Position numbers and translations under genes: made by a program
Source of the DNA: Phycicoccus avicenniae
Lineage (GTDB): Bacteria; Actinomycetota; Actinomycetes; Actinomycetales; Dermatophilaceae
Length of the DNA: 64,000 bases
Assembly: GCF_018139485.1 (NCBI RefSeq)
Contig: NZ_JAGSNF010000021.1
Coordinates: 1-64,000 of the forward strand
Reading direction: 5' to 3'
Notes under the pieces: model-generated
Database searches by the model: none
Told to the model about the DNA's origin: nothing
Seen by the model: the letters and a program-made list of their open reading frames with translations, nothing else
In this document: in pieces, positions 29,757 through 38,338 of the stretch
Layout of the letters: the number at the start of each line of letters is the position of its first letter
How positions within the stretch are numbered: position 1 is the first letter of the stretch

Positions 29757-30524
29757 TCACCGGCCGGCGTCGGAGCGCAGCAGCCGCAGCCCGCCGAGCG
29801 TCACCGCACCCACGCCCCACGCGAGGAGGGTGACCCGGGCGGAGGCGAGGGTCATGTCCTCGCTCATCCCCTGCCCGAACACGACGAAGATCGCTCCCGC
29901 CCCGGGAAGGTGTTCCGCCACCGCCTTCAGCGAGGCGTAGGGCAGGTTGCCGAGGACGAGGGGCAGGACGACGAGCAGGCCCACGGCGGTGACGAGCGAC
30001 CCGGCGGTGCTGCGGGTGAGGAAACCGAGGCCGACGCCGAGCAGCGCCCCGGATCCGACGACGAGCGCGGCGTCGCCGAGCGTGGACGCTCCGGCACCCG
30101 GCGGCATCGCGAGGCCGGGCACCTGCACCGCGACGAGCGCCGCCGCGACCGTGAGGAGCACCGCCGCGACGAGGACGGCCGCACCGACGACGACGACGGC
30201 GCGGGCGGCGAGGAGGACGCCCCGCCGAGGTGTCCACTGCAGCGTCGGGACGATGCCCCCGGTGCCGTAGTCGGCGGCCGTCGCGACGCACGCGAGGGCG
30301 ACGAGCCCGAAGAGGAGGAAGAGCATCGTGAACCGCGCGTCCTCCCACGCCGTGCGGGACGGGGCGTCGAACCCGCCGCCGCCGGCGGCGTCCCAGCCGG
30401 CGACCGCGCCGAGACCGGCGACGAACAGGGCGAGGAGCGTGACGAGGACCCACGTGGACCGCACGCTCCACAGCCGGAGCCACTCCGCCCGCACCGTCCG
30501 GGCGAGCGTCGAGCCGGTCGTCAT
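29757..30524 (-). CDS. ABC transporter permease (ABC-2 type)
   Basis: A 255-residue protein with about six membrane segments and no enzyme motif, of the ABC-2/bacitracin-exporter permease kind (LRLWSVRSTWVLVTLLALFVAGL at the start). The gene overlaps its ATPase partner by 4 bases (ATGA). Together they form a simple exporter; the substrate (lipid, peptide or drug) cannot be told. Confidence 0.82.
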   Translation of the reverse strand: MTTGSTLARTVRAEWLRLWSVRSTWVLVTLLALFVAGLGAVAGWDAAGGGGFDAPSRTAWEDARFTMLFLLFGLVALACVATAADYGTGGIVPTLQWTPRRGVLLAARAVVVVGAAVLVAAVLLTVAAALVAVQVPGLAMPPGAGASTLGDAALVVGSGALLGVGLGFLTRSTAGSLVTAVGLLVVLPLVLGNLPYASLKAVAEHLPGAGAIFVVFGQGMSEDMTLASARVTLLAWGVGAVTLGGLRLLRSDAGR

Positions 30525-31441
30525 GACGCCTCCCCCGCCCGCTCGTGGCCGCCGCGGAACTCCACCGCGTCCTCGGTGAGCGACCAGTAGGCGGCCTCGA
30601 GCGACTCCTCGACGGTCGCGAGGTGGTGGACCGCGACCCCCGCGGCGTGCGCGGCGTCGCCCACCCGCGCCTCGGGGAGCCCGACGACCTCGACCTCGCC
30701 CGGGCCGCGGCGCCGGACCTCCGCCTCGCCGGCGAGGGCCGCCGCCAGCCGGTCGACGTCGGGGCTGCGGACGAGCACCCGGCTGCCCCGGGACCCGACG
30801 ATCTCCCCGACCTCGGCGTCGGCGACGAGCCGGCCCCTGCCGATGATGACGACCCGGTCGGCGACGAGCTGCACCTCGCTCATGAGGTGGCTCGAGACGA
30901 AGACCGTGCGCCCCTCCTCGGCGCACTCGCGGAAGAGCGAGCGGATCCAGCGCACGCCCTCGAGGTCGAGGCCGTTGACCGGCTCGTCGAACACGAGGAC
31001 CGGCGGGTCGCCGAGCAGCGCGGTCGCGATGCCGAGACGCTGGCGCATGCCGAGGGAGTAGCCGGCGATCCGCCGCCGGGAGGCCGCTCCCAGGCCCACC
31101 CGTTCGACGACCTCCTCGACCCGGGCGATCGGGATGCCGTTGCTCCGGGCCGCGATCCGCAGGTGCGTCCGGCCCGTGCGCCCGGGATGGACGGCACCCG
31201 CGTCGAGCAGCGCCCCGACCTCCCGCAGCGGAGCAGGGTGCTCCCGGTAGTCACGGCCGCCGACGGTCGCCGTCCCGGCCGTCGGGCGGTCGAGACCGAG
31301 GAGCATGCGCATCGTCGTCGACTTCCCGGCCCCGTTCGGCCCGAGGAAGCCGGTGACGGAACCGGCCCCGACGTCGAAGGTCAGGTCGTCGACGGCCCGG
31401 ACCGGGCCGAAGTCCTTCGTGAGCCCACGGACGCTGATCAT
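30521..31441 (-). CDS. ABC transporter ATP-binding protein (daunorubicin/bacitracin-exporter type)
   Basis: A 306-residue ATPase with Walker A LGPNGAGKSTT (~34-44), signature YSLGMRQRLGIA, Walker B VLVFDEPVNGLD and a switch His (VSSHLMSE). It powers the permease encoded immediately downstream. It probably has a leaderless transcript. Confidence 0.92.
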   Translation of the reverse strand: MISVRGLTKDFGPVRAVDDLTFDVGAGSVTGFLGPNGAGKSTTMRMLLGLDRPTAGTATVGGRDYREHPAPLREVGALLDAGAVHPGRTGRTHLRIAARSNGIPIARVEEVVERVGLGAASRRRIAGYSLGMRQRLGIATALLGDPPVLVFDEPVNGLDLEGVRWIRSLFRECAEEGRTVFVSSHLMSEVQLVADRVVIIGRGRLVADAEVGEIVGSRGSRVLVRSPDVDRLAAALAGEAEVRRRGPGEVEVVGLPEARVGDAAHAAGVAVHHLATVEESLEAAYWSLTEDAVEFRGGHERAGEAS

Positions 31442-31448
31442 GGGAGCG

Positions 31449-31454
31449 ACGCTA
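31449..31454 (-). promoter_or_regulatory. -10 box TAGCGT, leaderless start of ABC operon
   Basis: TAGCGT on the minus strand, 7 bases before ATG 31441. Confidence 0.5.
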
Positions 31455-31528
31455 GGGCCTGCACGAGGGCGGGCGTGTGCGCGACATGTGAAGGTCCTGC
31501 GCGAAGGCGCCGCGGGCGCCGGAGGCGG

Positions 31529-32131
31529 TCACGCCACGCGGGTCAACGCCGCGGCGAGCTCGGCGACGCGCCCGTCAGGCGCGAGCCGCGCCAGCCGGGC
31601 GGGATCGGTCGGCAGCCCGGACGCCTCGGCCCCGGCGAGCGAGCGGGCGTCGAAGAACGGCGCGACCTGCGGCCACACCGCCTGGACCTCGCGGCAGAAG
31701 ATGTCGGCGCCCGTCGGGCCGATCCCGGTGAACCCGGTGACGCCCTCGCGCAGGGCGGTGAGGTCGCCGTCGTCGCCGGGGCGCAGCGCCCGCAGGTCCC
31801 CGTGGTACTCCTCGAGCAGACGGCGACACAGCCCCTCGAGCCTGGTGGCCGTGCTCTCGTCGTACCGCCGGTAGCCACCGCGACCGAGAGCGTCGACCCG
31901 CTGCTGCCACGTCGTGTCGAGCATCCGCTGCGGGGTGCGCCAGCCGGCCCGCGACAGCTCGCGAGACGTCGCGACGGCGATGTCGGCGGAGATCCGGGTC
32001 GAGGCCAGCAGACTGAGCACGAGCAGCCGGAACAGCGGGGACGGCTTGTCCCGCAGGGTGATCCCCGCCTCGGCGGCGAACGTCCGTCCGTGCTCGTCGA
32101 GGAGGGCGCGGACGTCCTCGGACCGGGTCAC
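31529..32131 (-). CDS. Endonuclease III-like HhH-GPD protein
   Basis: A 200-residue helix-hairpin-helix protein. The hairpin GVTGFTGIGPTGADIF aligns with that of endonuclease III (L-P-G-V-G-R-K-T-A), but the catalytic Lys position holds Thr. The Asp of the GPD region seems kept (VAPFFDARSL). No C-terminal iron-sulfur Cys cluster is present. It could be a base-excision glycosylase without lyase activity or a structural relative. It overlaps the small acidic gene upstream by 4 bases. Confidence 0.7.
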   Translation of the reverse strand: MTRSEDVRALLDEHGRTFAAEAGITLRDKPSPLFRLLVLSLLASTRISADIAVATSRELSRAGWRTPQRMLDTTWQQRVDALGRGGYRRYDESTATRLEGLCRRLLEEYHGDLRALRPGDDGDLTALREGVTGFTGIGPTGADIFCREVQAVWPQVAPFFDARSLAGAEASGLPTDPARLARLAPDGRVAELAAALTRVA

Positions 32132-32292
32132 GCCTGCGCGTCCTGCTCGTCGTCCTCGGGCGGGACGGGCCGACGCTGGTCGGCGACGTTGGCCTCGTTC
32201 GCCTCGACGGGCACCCCGGCCGGATCCTGCTCGAGCAGGACGTCCTCGTCGGGGACCACGGGGGCGTCGTCGGGGTCGGGGGTCACGGTCAT
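32128..32292 (-). CDS. Small acidic hypothetical protein
   Basis: A 54-residue Asp/Glu/Pro/Val-rich protein with no clear domain (MTVTPDPDDAPVVPDED, then VPVEANEANVADQRRPV). The last motif recurs in short actinobacterial proteins of unknown role. ATG 32292 has an excellent AAGGAGGA site. It is translationally coupled to the HhH-GPD gene. Confidence 0.65.
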   Translation of the reverse strand: MTVTPDPDDAPVVPDEDVLLEQDPAGVPVEANEANVADQRRPVPPEDDEQDAQA

Positions 32293-32422
32293 CGGTCCTC
32301 CTTCGCTCGTGCGGGCGTCCCTCCGGTCTACCCGCTCTCCGTGGGGACATGCCACCCCGGAACCCGCACGGGCAGGTCCGGCCGTGGCCGCTCCCGGTCC
32401 CCTCCGCTGTCCCGCACCTCTT

Positions 32423-32567
32423 CAGTGCTGCACCCCACGCAGCAGTGACGTCAGTGCTGCGCCCCCACCAGCAGGGACGTCAGTGCTGCGCCCACACCAG
32501 CAGGGACGTCAGTGCTGAACGCTCGCCAGCAGTGACGTCAGTGCTGCGCATACGACAGCACTGAGGA
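32423..32567. repeat. Five-unit 29-bp tandem repeat array of near-palindromic elements
   Basis: CAGTGCTG recurs at 32423, 32452, 32481, 32510 and 32539, exactly 29 bases apart. Across each unit junction lies a 20-bp near-palindrome, CAGCAGTGACGTCAGTGCTG (32440-32459; variants at 32469-32488, 32498-32517, 32527-32546), separated by 9-base variable linkers. The last unit is closed by a perfect CAGTGCTG-N9-CAGCACTG dyad (32539-32563). It lies in the divergent gap between the acidic/HhH-GPD genes and helD. It lacks CRISPR features (no 30-40-bp unique spacers). Confidence 0.9.
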
Positions 32568-32661
32568 GTGGTGGGAACGGGTTCCCTGGGCGACCCAGAG
32601 CCACCCCTCGCGTGCGGACCTGGCGACCGGATCGGCGTGGCTCGGACAGGTCTCCCGGTGC

Positions 32662-32667
32662 TAGCAT
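32662..32667 (+). promoter_or_regulatory. Putative -10 box TAGCAT for helD
   Basis: TAGCAT ~100 bases downstream of the repeat array predicts a start of transcription near 32674, giving a ~70-base leader if translation starts at GTG 32746. Confidence 0.45.
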
Positions 32668-32745
32668 CCTCGATTCGCCGGTATGAGCTCCCCACGAGTC
32701 CCCGGCCACCCCCGAACCCCACGACCGACGGAGGATGGTCCCGCC

Positions 32746-34785
32746 GTGCCCGCCCCCACGCCCGACACGGCCGACCCCACCCTCGCGGCCGAGCAGGCCC
32801 ACCTCGAGCACGCCCGCGACCAGCTGCGCCGGATGCGCGAGTCGGCCGAGAGCCTCGACGCCGGCACCGCCGCCGACGCCTTCAACGCCGCCTACCTCGA
32901 GGGCGCCCTCGCCCGCCGGGTCGCGTCCCTGCGGGACGACCCCCGCACGACCCTCTTCTTCGGACGCATCGACCACACCGAGGACGCCGGCCGCGAGGTC
33001 CTGCACATCGGCCGGCGGCACGTCGGCGACGAGCACGGCGACCCCGTCGTCGTCGACTGGCGCGCCCCGATGAGCACCGCCTTCTACCGCGCCTCCCCCA
33101 CCGAGCCGATGGGCGTGCGCCTGCGCCGGCGGTTCGGGGTCGACCGAGGCCGGCTCACGGCGTACGAGGACGAGCGGCTCGACCGCGGCGACGTCACCGA
33201 CCGCAGCGCCATCCTCGCCGCCGAGATCGAGCGCCCGCGCTCGGGGCCGATGCGCGACATCGTCTCGACGATCCAGCCGGAGCAGGACGAGATCGTCCGC
33301 TCCGACCTCGCGACGACGATCTGCGTCCAGGGTGCGCCGGGCACCGGCAAGACGGCCGTCGGCCTCCACCGGGCCGCCTGGCTCCTCTTCTCCTTCCGCA
33401 GCCGGCTCGACCGGTCCGGTGTCCTCGTCGTCGGACCGAACCGGGCCTTCCTCGACCACATCGGTGCCGTCCTGCCCTCGCTCGGCGAGGTGCGTGTCTC
33501 GCACGCGACCGTCGACACCCTCCTCGACCACGGCCGGGTCCGCGCGGAGGACTCCCCCGACGCCGCGATGCTCAAGGGCGACGCCCGGATGGCGGAGGTG
33601 CTGCGCCGGGCCGTGTGGTCGCGGGTCGGACGGGCGGAGGACGCCCTCGTCGTGCCCCGCGGCTCGCGGAAGTGGCGGGTCCCCGGCTACGACGTGCAGG
33701 ACGAGGTCGACGCCCTCGTCGCCCGTGGGGTCCGCTACGAGGCTGCCCGCGAGCTGCTGCCCCAGCGCATCGCCCACCTCGTCATGCTCCGGATCGAGCG
33801 CTCCGGCGACTTCCCCGGCGACCGGGTGCAGGACTCCATCGCCCGCTCGGCTCCGGTCAAGGCCTATGCCAAGGGCCTGTGGCCCGCCCTCGACCCCGCC
33901 GCGGTGCTCTTCGGGCTGCTGTCCGACGCCGACGCGCTCGCCGAAGCCGCCGCCGGGATCCTCACCGACGACGAGCAGGCCGTCCTGCGCTGGTCGAGCC
34001 CGCCGCGGACGAAGGGCGCGGCCCGGTGGACCCGCGCCGACCTCGCGCTCCTCGACGAGGCCGCCGACCTCCTCGAGCGGACCCCTTCGCTCGGGCACGT
34101 CGTCCTCGACGAGGCCCAGGACCTCTCCCCGATGCAGCTGCGGGCGGTGGGGCGCCGTGCGTCGACCGGCAGCCTCACGGTGCTCGGCGACATCGCACAG
34201 GGCACGACGTCGTGGGCGACGGACTCGTGGGACACCGCGATGGGCCACCTCGCCCGCGAGGACCACGAGCTCGTCGTCCTCGACCGGGGCTTCCGCGTCC
34301 CCGGGCTCGTCATCGACTTCGCGGCGCGGCTGCTGCCCTCGATGGCGCCCGGGCTCGGGGCCCCCCGGTCGGTCCGCGACGACCCGGGCCGCCTCGACGT
34401 CCTGCGGGTCGAGCCCGACCGGCGGTCCGCCGCCGTCGTCGACGCCGTCCGGGAGGCGAGCGCGCAGGAGGGGTCGGTCGGCGTCATCGTCCCGGACGCC
34501 TTCGTCACGGCGATGTCCGCGGCGCTGACCCGGGCCGAGGTCCCGCACGGCCGGCTCGACGAGGGGCACGGCGACGACGAGGACCGCCAGGTCGAGCTCG
34601 TCCCCGCGAGCGTCGCGAAGGGCCTGGAGTTCGACCGCGTCGTCGTCGTCGAGCCCGCCGCCATCGCCGCGGCCGAGCCCGACGAGCGCACCGGGCTGCG
34701 CCGGCTCTACGTCGTGCTGACCCGTGCGGTGACCGGTCTGACGGTCGTGCACACCGACCCGCTGCCCGGTCCGCTCGCGGACTGA
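32746..34785 (+). CDS. helD: HelD-type RNA polymerase-recycling ATPase (UvrD/Rep-like)
   Basis: A 679-residue superfamily 1 ATPase. An N-terminal coiled coil (AEQAHLEHARDQLRRMRE) is followed by Walker A GAPGTGKTA (~197-205), VLDEAQDLSPMQ (motif II), an RGFRVP-type motif IV, and the C-terminal VAKGLEFDRVVVVEP and LYVVLTRAV motifs. Actinobacterial HelD/HelR removes stalled RNA polymerase and can give rifampicin tolerance. GTG 32746 is preferred because CGGAGGA (32729-32735) precedes it; ATG 32683 lies in frame only ~15 bases after the -10 box. No rifampicin-associated element is evident, but the 29-bp array is upstream. Confidence 0.88.
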   Translation: MPAPTPDTADPTLAAEQAHLEHARDQLRRMRESAESLDAGTAADAFNAAYLEGALARRVASLRDDPRTTLFFGRIDHTEDAGREVLHIGRRHVGDEHGDPVVVDWRAPMSTAFYRASPTEPMGVRLRRRFGVDRGRLTAYEDERLDRGDVTDRSAILAAEIERPRSGPMRDIVSTIQPEQDEIVRSDLATTICVQGAPGTGKTAVGLHRAAWLLFSFRSRLDRSGVLVVGPNRAFLDHIGAVLPSLGEVRVSHATVDTLLDHGRVRAEDSPDAAMLKGDARMAEVLRRAVWSRVGRAEDALVVPRGSRKWRVPGYDVQDEVDALVARGVRYEAARELLPQRIAHLVMLRIERSGDFPGDRVQDSIARSAPVKAYAKGLWPALDPAAVLFGLLSDADALAEAAAGILTDDEQAVLRWSSPPRTKGAARWTRADLALLDEAADLLERTPSLGHVVLDEAQDLSPMQLRAVGRRASTGSLTVLGDIAQGTTSWATDSWDTAMGHLAREDHELVVLDRGFRVPGLVIDFAARLLPSMAPGLGAPRSVRDDPGRLDVLRVEPDRRSAAVVDAVREASAQEGSVGVIVPDAFVTAMSAALTRAEVPHGRLDEGHGDDEDRQVELVPASVAKGLEFDRVVVVEPAAIAAAEPDERTGLRRLYVVLTRAVTGLTVVHTDPLPGPLAD

Positions 34786-34881
34786 CGGAACGGGGTTATC
34801 GCAGACTGGCCTCGCACGGCGACGGCGAAGCGGTCTTTGAAATCGCTCACGACCAGCACCTCGCGTCCGCAGAATGAATCT

Positions 34882-35385
34882 GTGGCACTGCTGAAGTGGA
34901 TGGGGCGTCGATGGGATCGACGCGAAGGGGTCACTGTCGACAGCGCGTTCACGGCGTGCGTCGTGGTGGCCGCGGATCGTGAGCGCGTCTGGTCTGTGGT
35001 GACTAACCCCGCGGCCGCTCATCTGATTCGTGATGACGTCGTTCGCGCGTTCGTCGTCCCTGGGACCCCAACGGAGGGGGTGGGAAGTCAGACGTGCACG
35101 GTGACCCGGGATGCAAACCGCCTGCATGCACACATCGATGAGACGACAGGATTTGACCGTCTCGATTTTATCGAGTCGGTACTCCGGACAGGACCCATGG
35201 ACATCCGGCAGGAACTCGCACTCTCGGGCCCGCCCGATGGTCCCACCACACTGCAGCTCCGAGTGTCCCTGAACTTGCTCATAGGCAAGGAGGATGAGGT
35301 GCGCCACGACATGGAGTCGGAGATCCAAACGTTCCTCAACCGTCTCCGTTCGGTCATCGAGTCTGGCGCCACGTTCTCGGGCTGA
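34882..35385 (+). CDS. SRPBCC (START-like) family protein in lower-GC segment
   Basis: About 167 residues with a SRPBCC pattern: SAFTACVVVAADRERVWSVV at the start of the fold and a C-terminal helix (MESEIQTFLNRLRSVIE). Members bind hydrophobic ligands or form polyketide-cyclase-like enzymes; the ligand is unknown. The gene uses many A/T-ending codons (gaa, aat, att, gat) unlike its neighbours, suggesting recent transfer. The start is uncertain: GTG 34882, TTG 34837 and ATG 34900 are all possible and none has a good ribosome binding site. Confidence 0.6.
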   Translation: MALLKWMGRRWDRREGVTVDSAFTACVVVAADRERVWSVVTNPAAAHLIRDDVVRAFVVPGTPTEGVGSQTCTVTRDANRLHAHIDETTGFDRLDFIESVLRTGPMDIRQELALSGPPDGPTTLQLRVSLNLLIGKEDEVRHDMESEIQTFLNRLRSVIESGATFSG

Positions 35386-35395
35386 CGCCCCTGCT

Positions 35396-36487
35396 TCAGC
35401 GACCGCCGCGCAGCTTGTCGGCGAGCCAGTCCCGCAGGTCGTCGTGGACCCGTCGCACGTCGGCGTCGGCCCCCAGGTCCGCGGCGCGGTCGACACGTCC
35501 CGAGGCGACGCCCGCGTGGCCGGCGAGGGCCTCGAGCCGCCGCGCGGTCGGGGGGTGGAGGGCGTCGACCGCGGCGTCCCCCGCCACGGTGACCCGGCGG
35601 TCGAGCTCGGAGCGGTCCGGCCGCTCCGCCGCCTCGAGCGCGACGAGGGGGTCGTGCCCGGTGCGGGCGGCGTTCTCGGCCGCGGACACCCCGAAGGGCA
35701 CGCCGACCGTGCTGAGCAGCACCGACCGCAGGGGCTTGGCCCCGGCGACGTCCGCGGCGGCGCGGTCGGCGTCGAGAGCCGACTGCTGCAGCACGGGCCG
35801 CCACAGCCGGGTGTGCAGGCCGAGGACGCCGCGGACCGGGGCCCCCACCAGCGCCAGGCCGGCGTTGCCGGCACCCCGGGCGAGACCGCGACCGATCCGT
35901 CCCTCCATCATCGTGTCGCCCCCGCCGTGCTTCCCGACGAGGAGGTCGAGGCGGTCCGTCGACGCGGTGCTCAGCGGGTTGGGAACCGGTGCGAGGACGG
36001 AGACGAGGCCGACGAGCACGTCGTTCGCGAGCCGACCCAGGAGCCCGGGAGGACGGCGACGGGTCTCGGCGCAGGCGAGCTCGTGCGCGAGGGCGGCGAC
36101 CCGCTCGTCCGGGGTGAGCACGCTCCACTGCGGAAGGCCGACGACGAGCGTGCTCCCACCGACGTAGCCGGTCGGGAGGACCTGGATCCGGTAGCCGATG
36201 TCGACGACGATCCGTCGCGGGGTGCGGGCCCCCACCGCCGTCGCGACAGAGCCCACCAGCCGGTGCAGGTCGGCGGCCTCGTCGACCGCGAGGAGCCGGG
36301 CGTGCTTCGGCGCCCGCTCCGACCGGGGCAGCACCCCCCAGAGGACGACGCCACCGAGGACGAGCCACAGGACCCGGGTCAGACCGTCCACCCGGGTGAG
36401 CCACCAGAGCCACAGCGCGAGCACCGCGCCCGCCGCGAGGAGCACGAGGAGCGAGAGAGCCACCGCAAGCCCTCGGTTCCCCCTCAT
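35396..36487 (-). CDS. M48-like membrane protein with degenerate zinc motif
   Basis: A 363-residue protein with two N-terminal membrane segments (~8-30 and ~38-52) and a peptidase-M48-like domain (LTPDERVAALAHELACAE). The zinc motif H-E-x-x-H reads H135-E-L-A-C139, so the second His ligand is Cys. A later Glu/His-rich zinc region is not evident. The protein may be inactive, or Cys may bind metal. The remainder has no recognisable domain. It overlaps the decarboxylase gene by 4 bases. Confidence 0.6.
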   Translation of the reverse strand: MRGNRGLAVALSLLVLLAAGAVLALWLWWLTRVDGLTRVLWLVLGGVVLWGVLPRSERAPKHARLLAVDEAADLHRLVGSVATAVGARTPRRIVVDIGYRIQVLPTGYVGGSTLVVGLPQWSVLTPDERVAALAHELACAETRRRPPGLLGRLANDVLVGLVSVLAPVPNPLSTASTDRLDLLVGKHGGGDTMMEGRIGRGLARGAGNAGLALVGAPVRGVLGLHTRLWRPVLQQSALDADRAAADVAGAKPLRSVLLSTVGVPFGVSAAENAARTGHDPLVALEAAERPDRSELDRRVTVAGDAAVDALHPPTARRLEALAGHAGVASGRVDRAADLGADADVRRVHDDLRDWLADKLRGGR

Positions 36488-37899
36488 CGCGCGACCTTCT
36501 CCCGCAGCAGGTCCCACAGCGACTCGACGTCGGCCCGCTCCGTCGCCTCGGCCCCGATGGACACCCGGACCATCCAGCGCCCGTCGAGCCGGCTCGCGCC
36601 GAGGAACGCCCGACCGCTCGCGTTGACGGCGTCCACCCAGGCCAGGGTGTGGGCGTCGAGGTCCTCCCCGGTGACCCCGTCGGGCTCGTGGACGACGCAC
36701 ACCGTCTGCAGGGCGACCGGCGCGACGACCCGCCAGTCCGGCTCGGCCTCCACCTGCGCGGCGAGCCACCGGGCGTTGTCGAGGTCCCGACGCAGCCGCG
36801 ACCGGATCGCCTCGACCCCGTCGAGCCGCAGGTGGAACCACAGCTTGAGGGCCCGGAACCGACGGCCGAGCGGGATCCCCCAGTCCTTGTACTGGACGAC
36901 CTCGCCGTCGGTCGCGGCGCGCAGGTAGCTCGGCGTCGTCGACATGACCGACACGAGGTGGTCGACGTCGCGGACGTAGAGCAGCGAGCAGTCGAGGATC
37001 GTGCCCATCCACTTGTGCGGGTTCCACGCGAGCGAGTCCGCGCGGTCGACCCCCTCGAAGAGGTGTCGCATCTCCGGCAGCAGCATCGCCGCCCCGGCCA
37101 TCGCCGCGTCGACGTGCACCCAGGCGCCGTGCCGGGCGGCGACGTCGACGACGGCGTCGACGGGGTCCATCGCCGTCGTGCCCGTCGTCCCGACCGACGC
37201 GACGACGACCGCCGGGGTCCGCCCCGCCGCGACGTCCTGCTCCATCGCCGCCGCGAGCGCCGCAGGGTCCATCGCGTAGGTCACCGGGTCGACCGCGACC
37301 TCGCGGACGTTGTCGGCGCCGAACCCCGCGAGCAGGGCCGACTTCACGACCGACGAGTGCGCCTGGGGCGAGCTGTAGACGACGAGCGGGCGGTCGTGCC
37401 CCTGGAGCCCGCCCCGGTGCTCCGACCCGTCGCTGGCCCGCTCACGAGCCGCGAGCAGGGCGACGAGGCACCCCGTCGAGGCGGTGTCCTGGATGGCGCC
37501 CCGCCACTCGCCGGACAGCCCGCAGAGGTCACGCAGCCAGTCGGTGACGACCTGCTCGACCTCGGTGAGCGCCGGCGCGGACTGCCACGTGATGCCCAGC
37601 GCGCCCACCCCGCCGGAGGCGATGTCGCCGAGCACCGACGCGAGGGAGGCGTTGCTCGGGAACCAGCCGTGGAAGCCGGGGTGCTGGGTCTGCACGACGC
37701 CGGGGACGACGACCCGGTCGAGGTCGGCGAGCACCGCCGCGAACGGCTCCGGCACCTCCGGCGCGGAGGGCGGCAGGGCGTCCCGCACCTCGCCCGGCCG
37801 CACCTGCGCGGCGACGGGCAGGTCGGGCACCCGCTCACGGTGGTCGGCGATCCAGTCGACGAGGGCGTGGCCGGCGGCGCGGAACTCATCGGGGGTCAT
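36484..37899 (-). CDS. Group II PLP-dependent decarboxylase (aromatic L-amino acid decarboxylase-like)
   Basis: A 471-residue fold-type I enzyme. PLP lysine K296 is in SLAWNPHKWMG; H181 stacks on the cofactor ring and D264 (VHVDAAMAGA) holds its nitrogen. The N-terminal HPGFHGWFPSN and DTASTGCLVALLAARE match DOPA/tryptophan/phenylalanine decarboxylases. The product is probably an aromatic amine. It is translationally coupled to the M48-like gene. Confidence 0.9.
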   Translation of the reverse strand: MTPDEFRAAGHALVDWIADHRERVPDLPVAAQVRPGEVRDALPPSAPEVPEPFAAVLADLDRVVVPGVVQTQHPGFHGWFPSNASLASVLGDIASGGVGALGITWQSAPALTEVEQVVTDWLRDLCGLSGEWRGAIQDTASTGCLVALLAARERASDGSEHRGGLQGHDRPLVVYSSPQAHSSVVKSALLAGFGADNVREVAVDPVTYAMDPAALAAAMEQDVAAGRTPAVVVASVGTTGTTAMDPVDAVVDVAARHGAWVHVDAAMAGAAMLLPEMRHLFEGVDRADSLAWNPHKWMGTILDCSLLYVRDVDHLVSVMSTTPSYLRAATDGEVVQYKDWGIPLGRRFRALKLWFHLRLDGVEAIRSRLRRDLDNARWLAAQVEAEPDWRVVAPVALQTVCVVHEPDGVTGEDLDAHTLAWVDAVNASGRAFLGASRLDGRWMVRVSIGAEATERADVESLWDLLREKVAR

Positions 37900-37922
37900 G
37901 CCGCCATTGTGGACCGTCGTCC

Positions 37923-38279
37923 TCAACCGGGGCCGGGCATCCCGCCGAGGACGATCTCGTTGCCGTCGGGGTCGTGGAACGCGACCCGGCGCACCCCGCT
38001 CGGGTAGGTCTCGTCGTCGACCGGCTCCAGGCCCTCGGACGCCACCCGGGTCAGCCAGTCGGCGAGCTCCTGCGGGCGGTCCATGTACATCGAGACGAGG
38101 GCCCGGCCCGCCTCGTCGGGCGCACGCACGACGTAGACGCTGCGGCCGGGTGCCAGGTCCCACACGGCCTCGTCGTCCTCGATGACGTACGGGTCGTCGT
38201 CGCCGAGCAGCCGTCCGTACCAGTCGAGCGCTCGCGCGAGGTCGGAGACGGGGATGCCGGCGTAGAGCGTGAGGGCCAT
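37923..38279 (-). CDS. VOC family (glyoxalase/bleomycin-resistance-like) protein
   Basis: A 118-residue vicinal-oxygen-chelate fold protein (IPVSDLARALDWYGRLLG, ending FHDPDGNEIVLGG). Members are metal-dependent isomerases, dioxygenases or antibiotic-binding proteins; no specific role can be given. It lies between lpdA and the decarboxylase. Confidence 0.85.
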   Translation of the reverse strand: MALTLYAGIPVSDLARALDWYGRLLGDDDPYVIEDDEAVWDLAPGRSVYVVRAPDEAGRALVSMYMDRPQELADWLTRVASEGLEPVDDETYPSGVRRVAFHDPDGNEIVLGGMPGPG

Positions 38280-38338
38280 GCTCGACCCTATCCCCGTCGC
38301 TGCAGGTCAGGACAGGGACGACGCCGCCGACGGCCCGG

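Noticed and set aside
32423-32567. CRISPR array (29-bp period)
   Set aside because: The 29-bp period is the full unit; there are no 30-40-bp unique spacers and no cas genes. The variable part is only 9 bases.
32590-32680. Rifampicin-associated element before helD
   Set aside because: No inverted GGGGCTTGC-type repeat is visible; only the unrelated 29-bp array and a -10 box were found.
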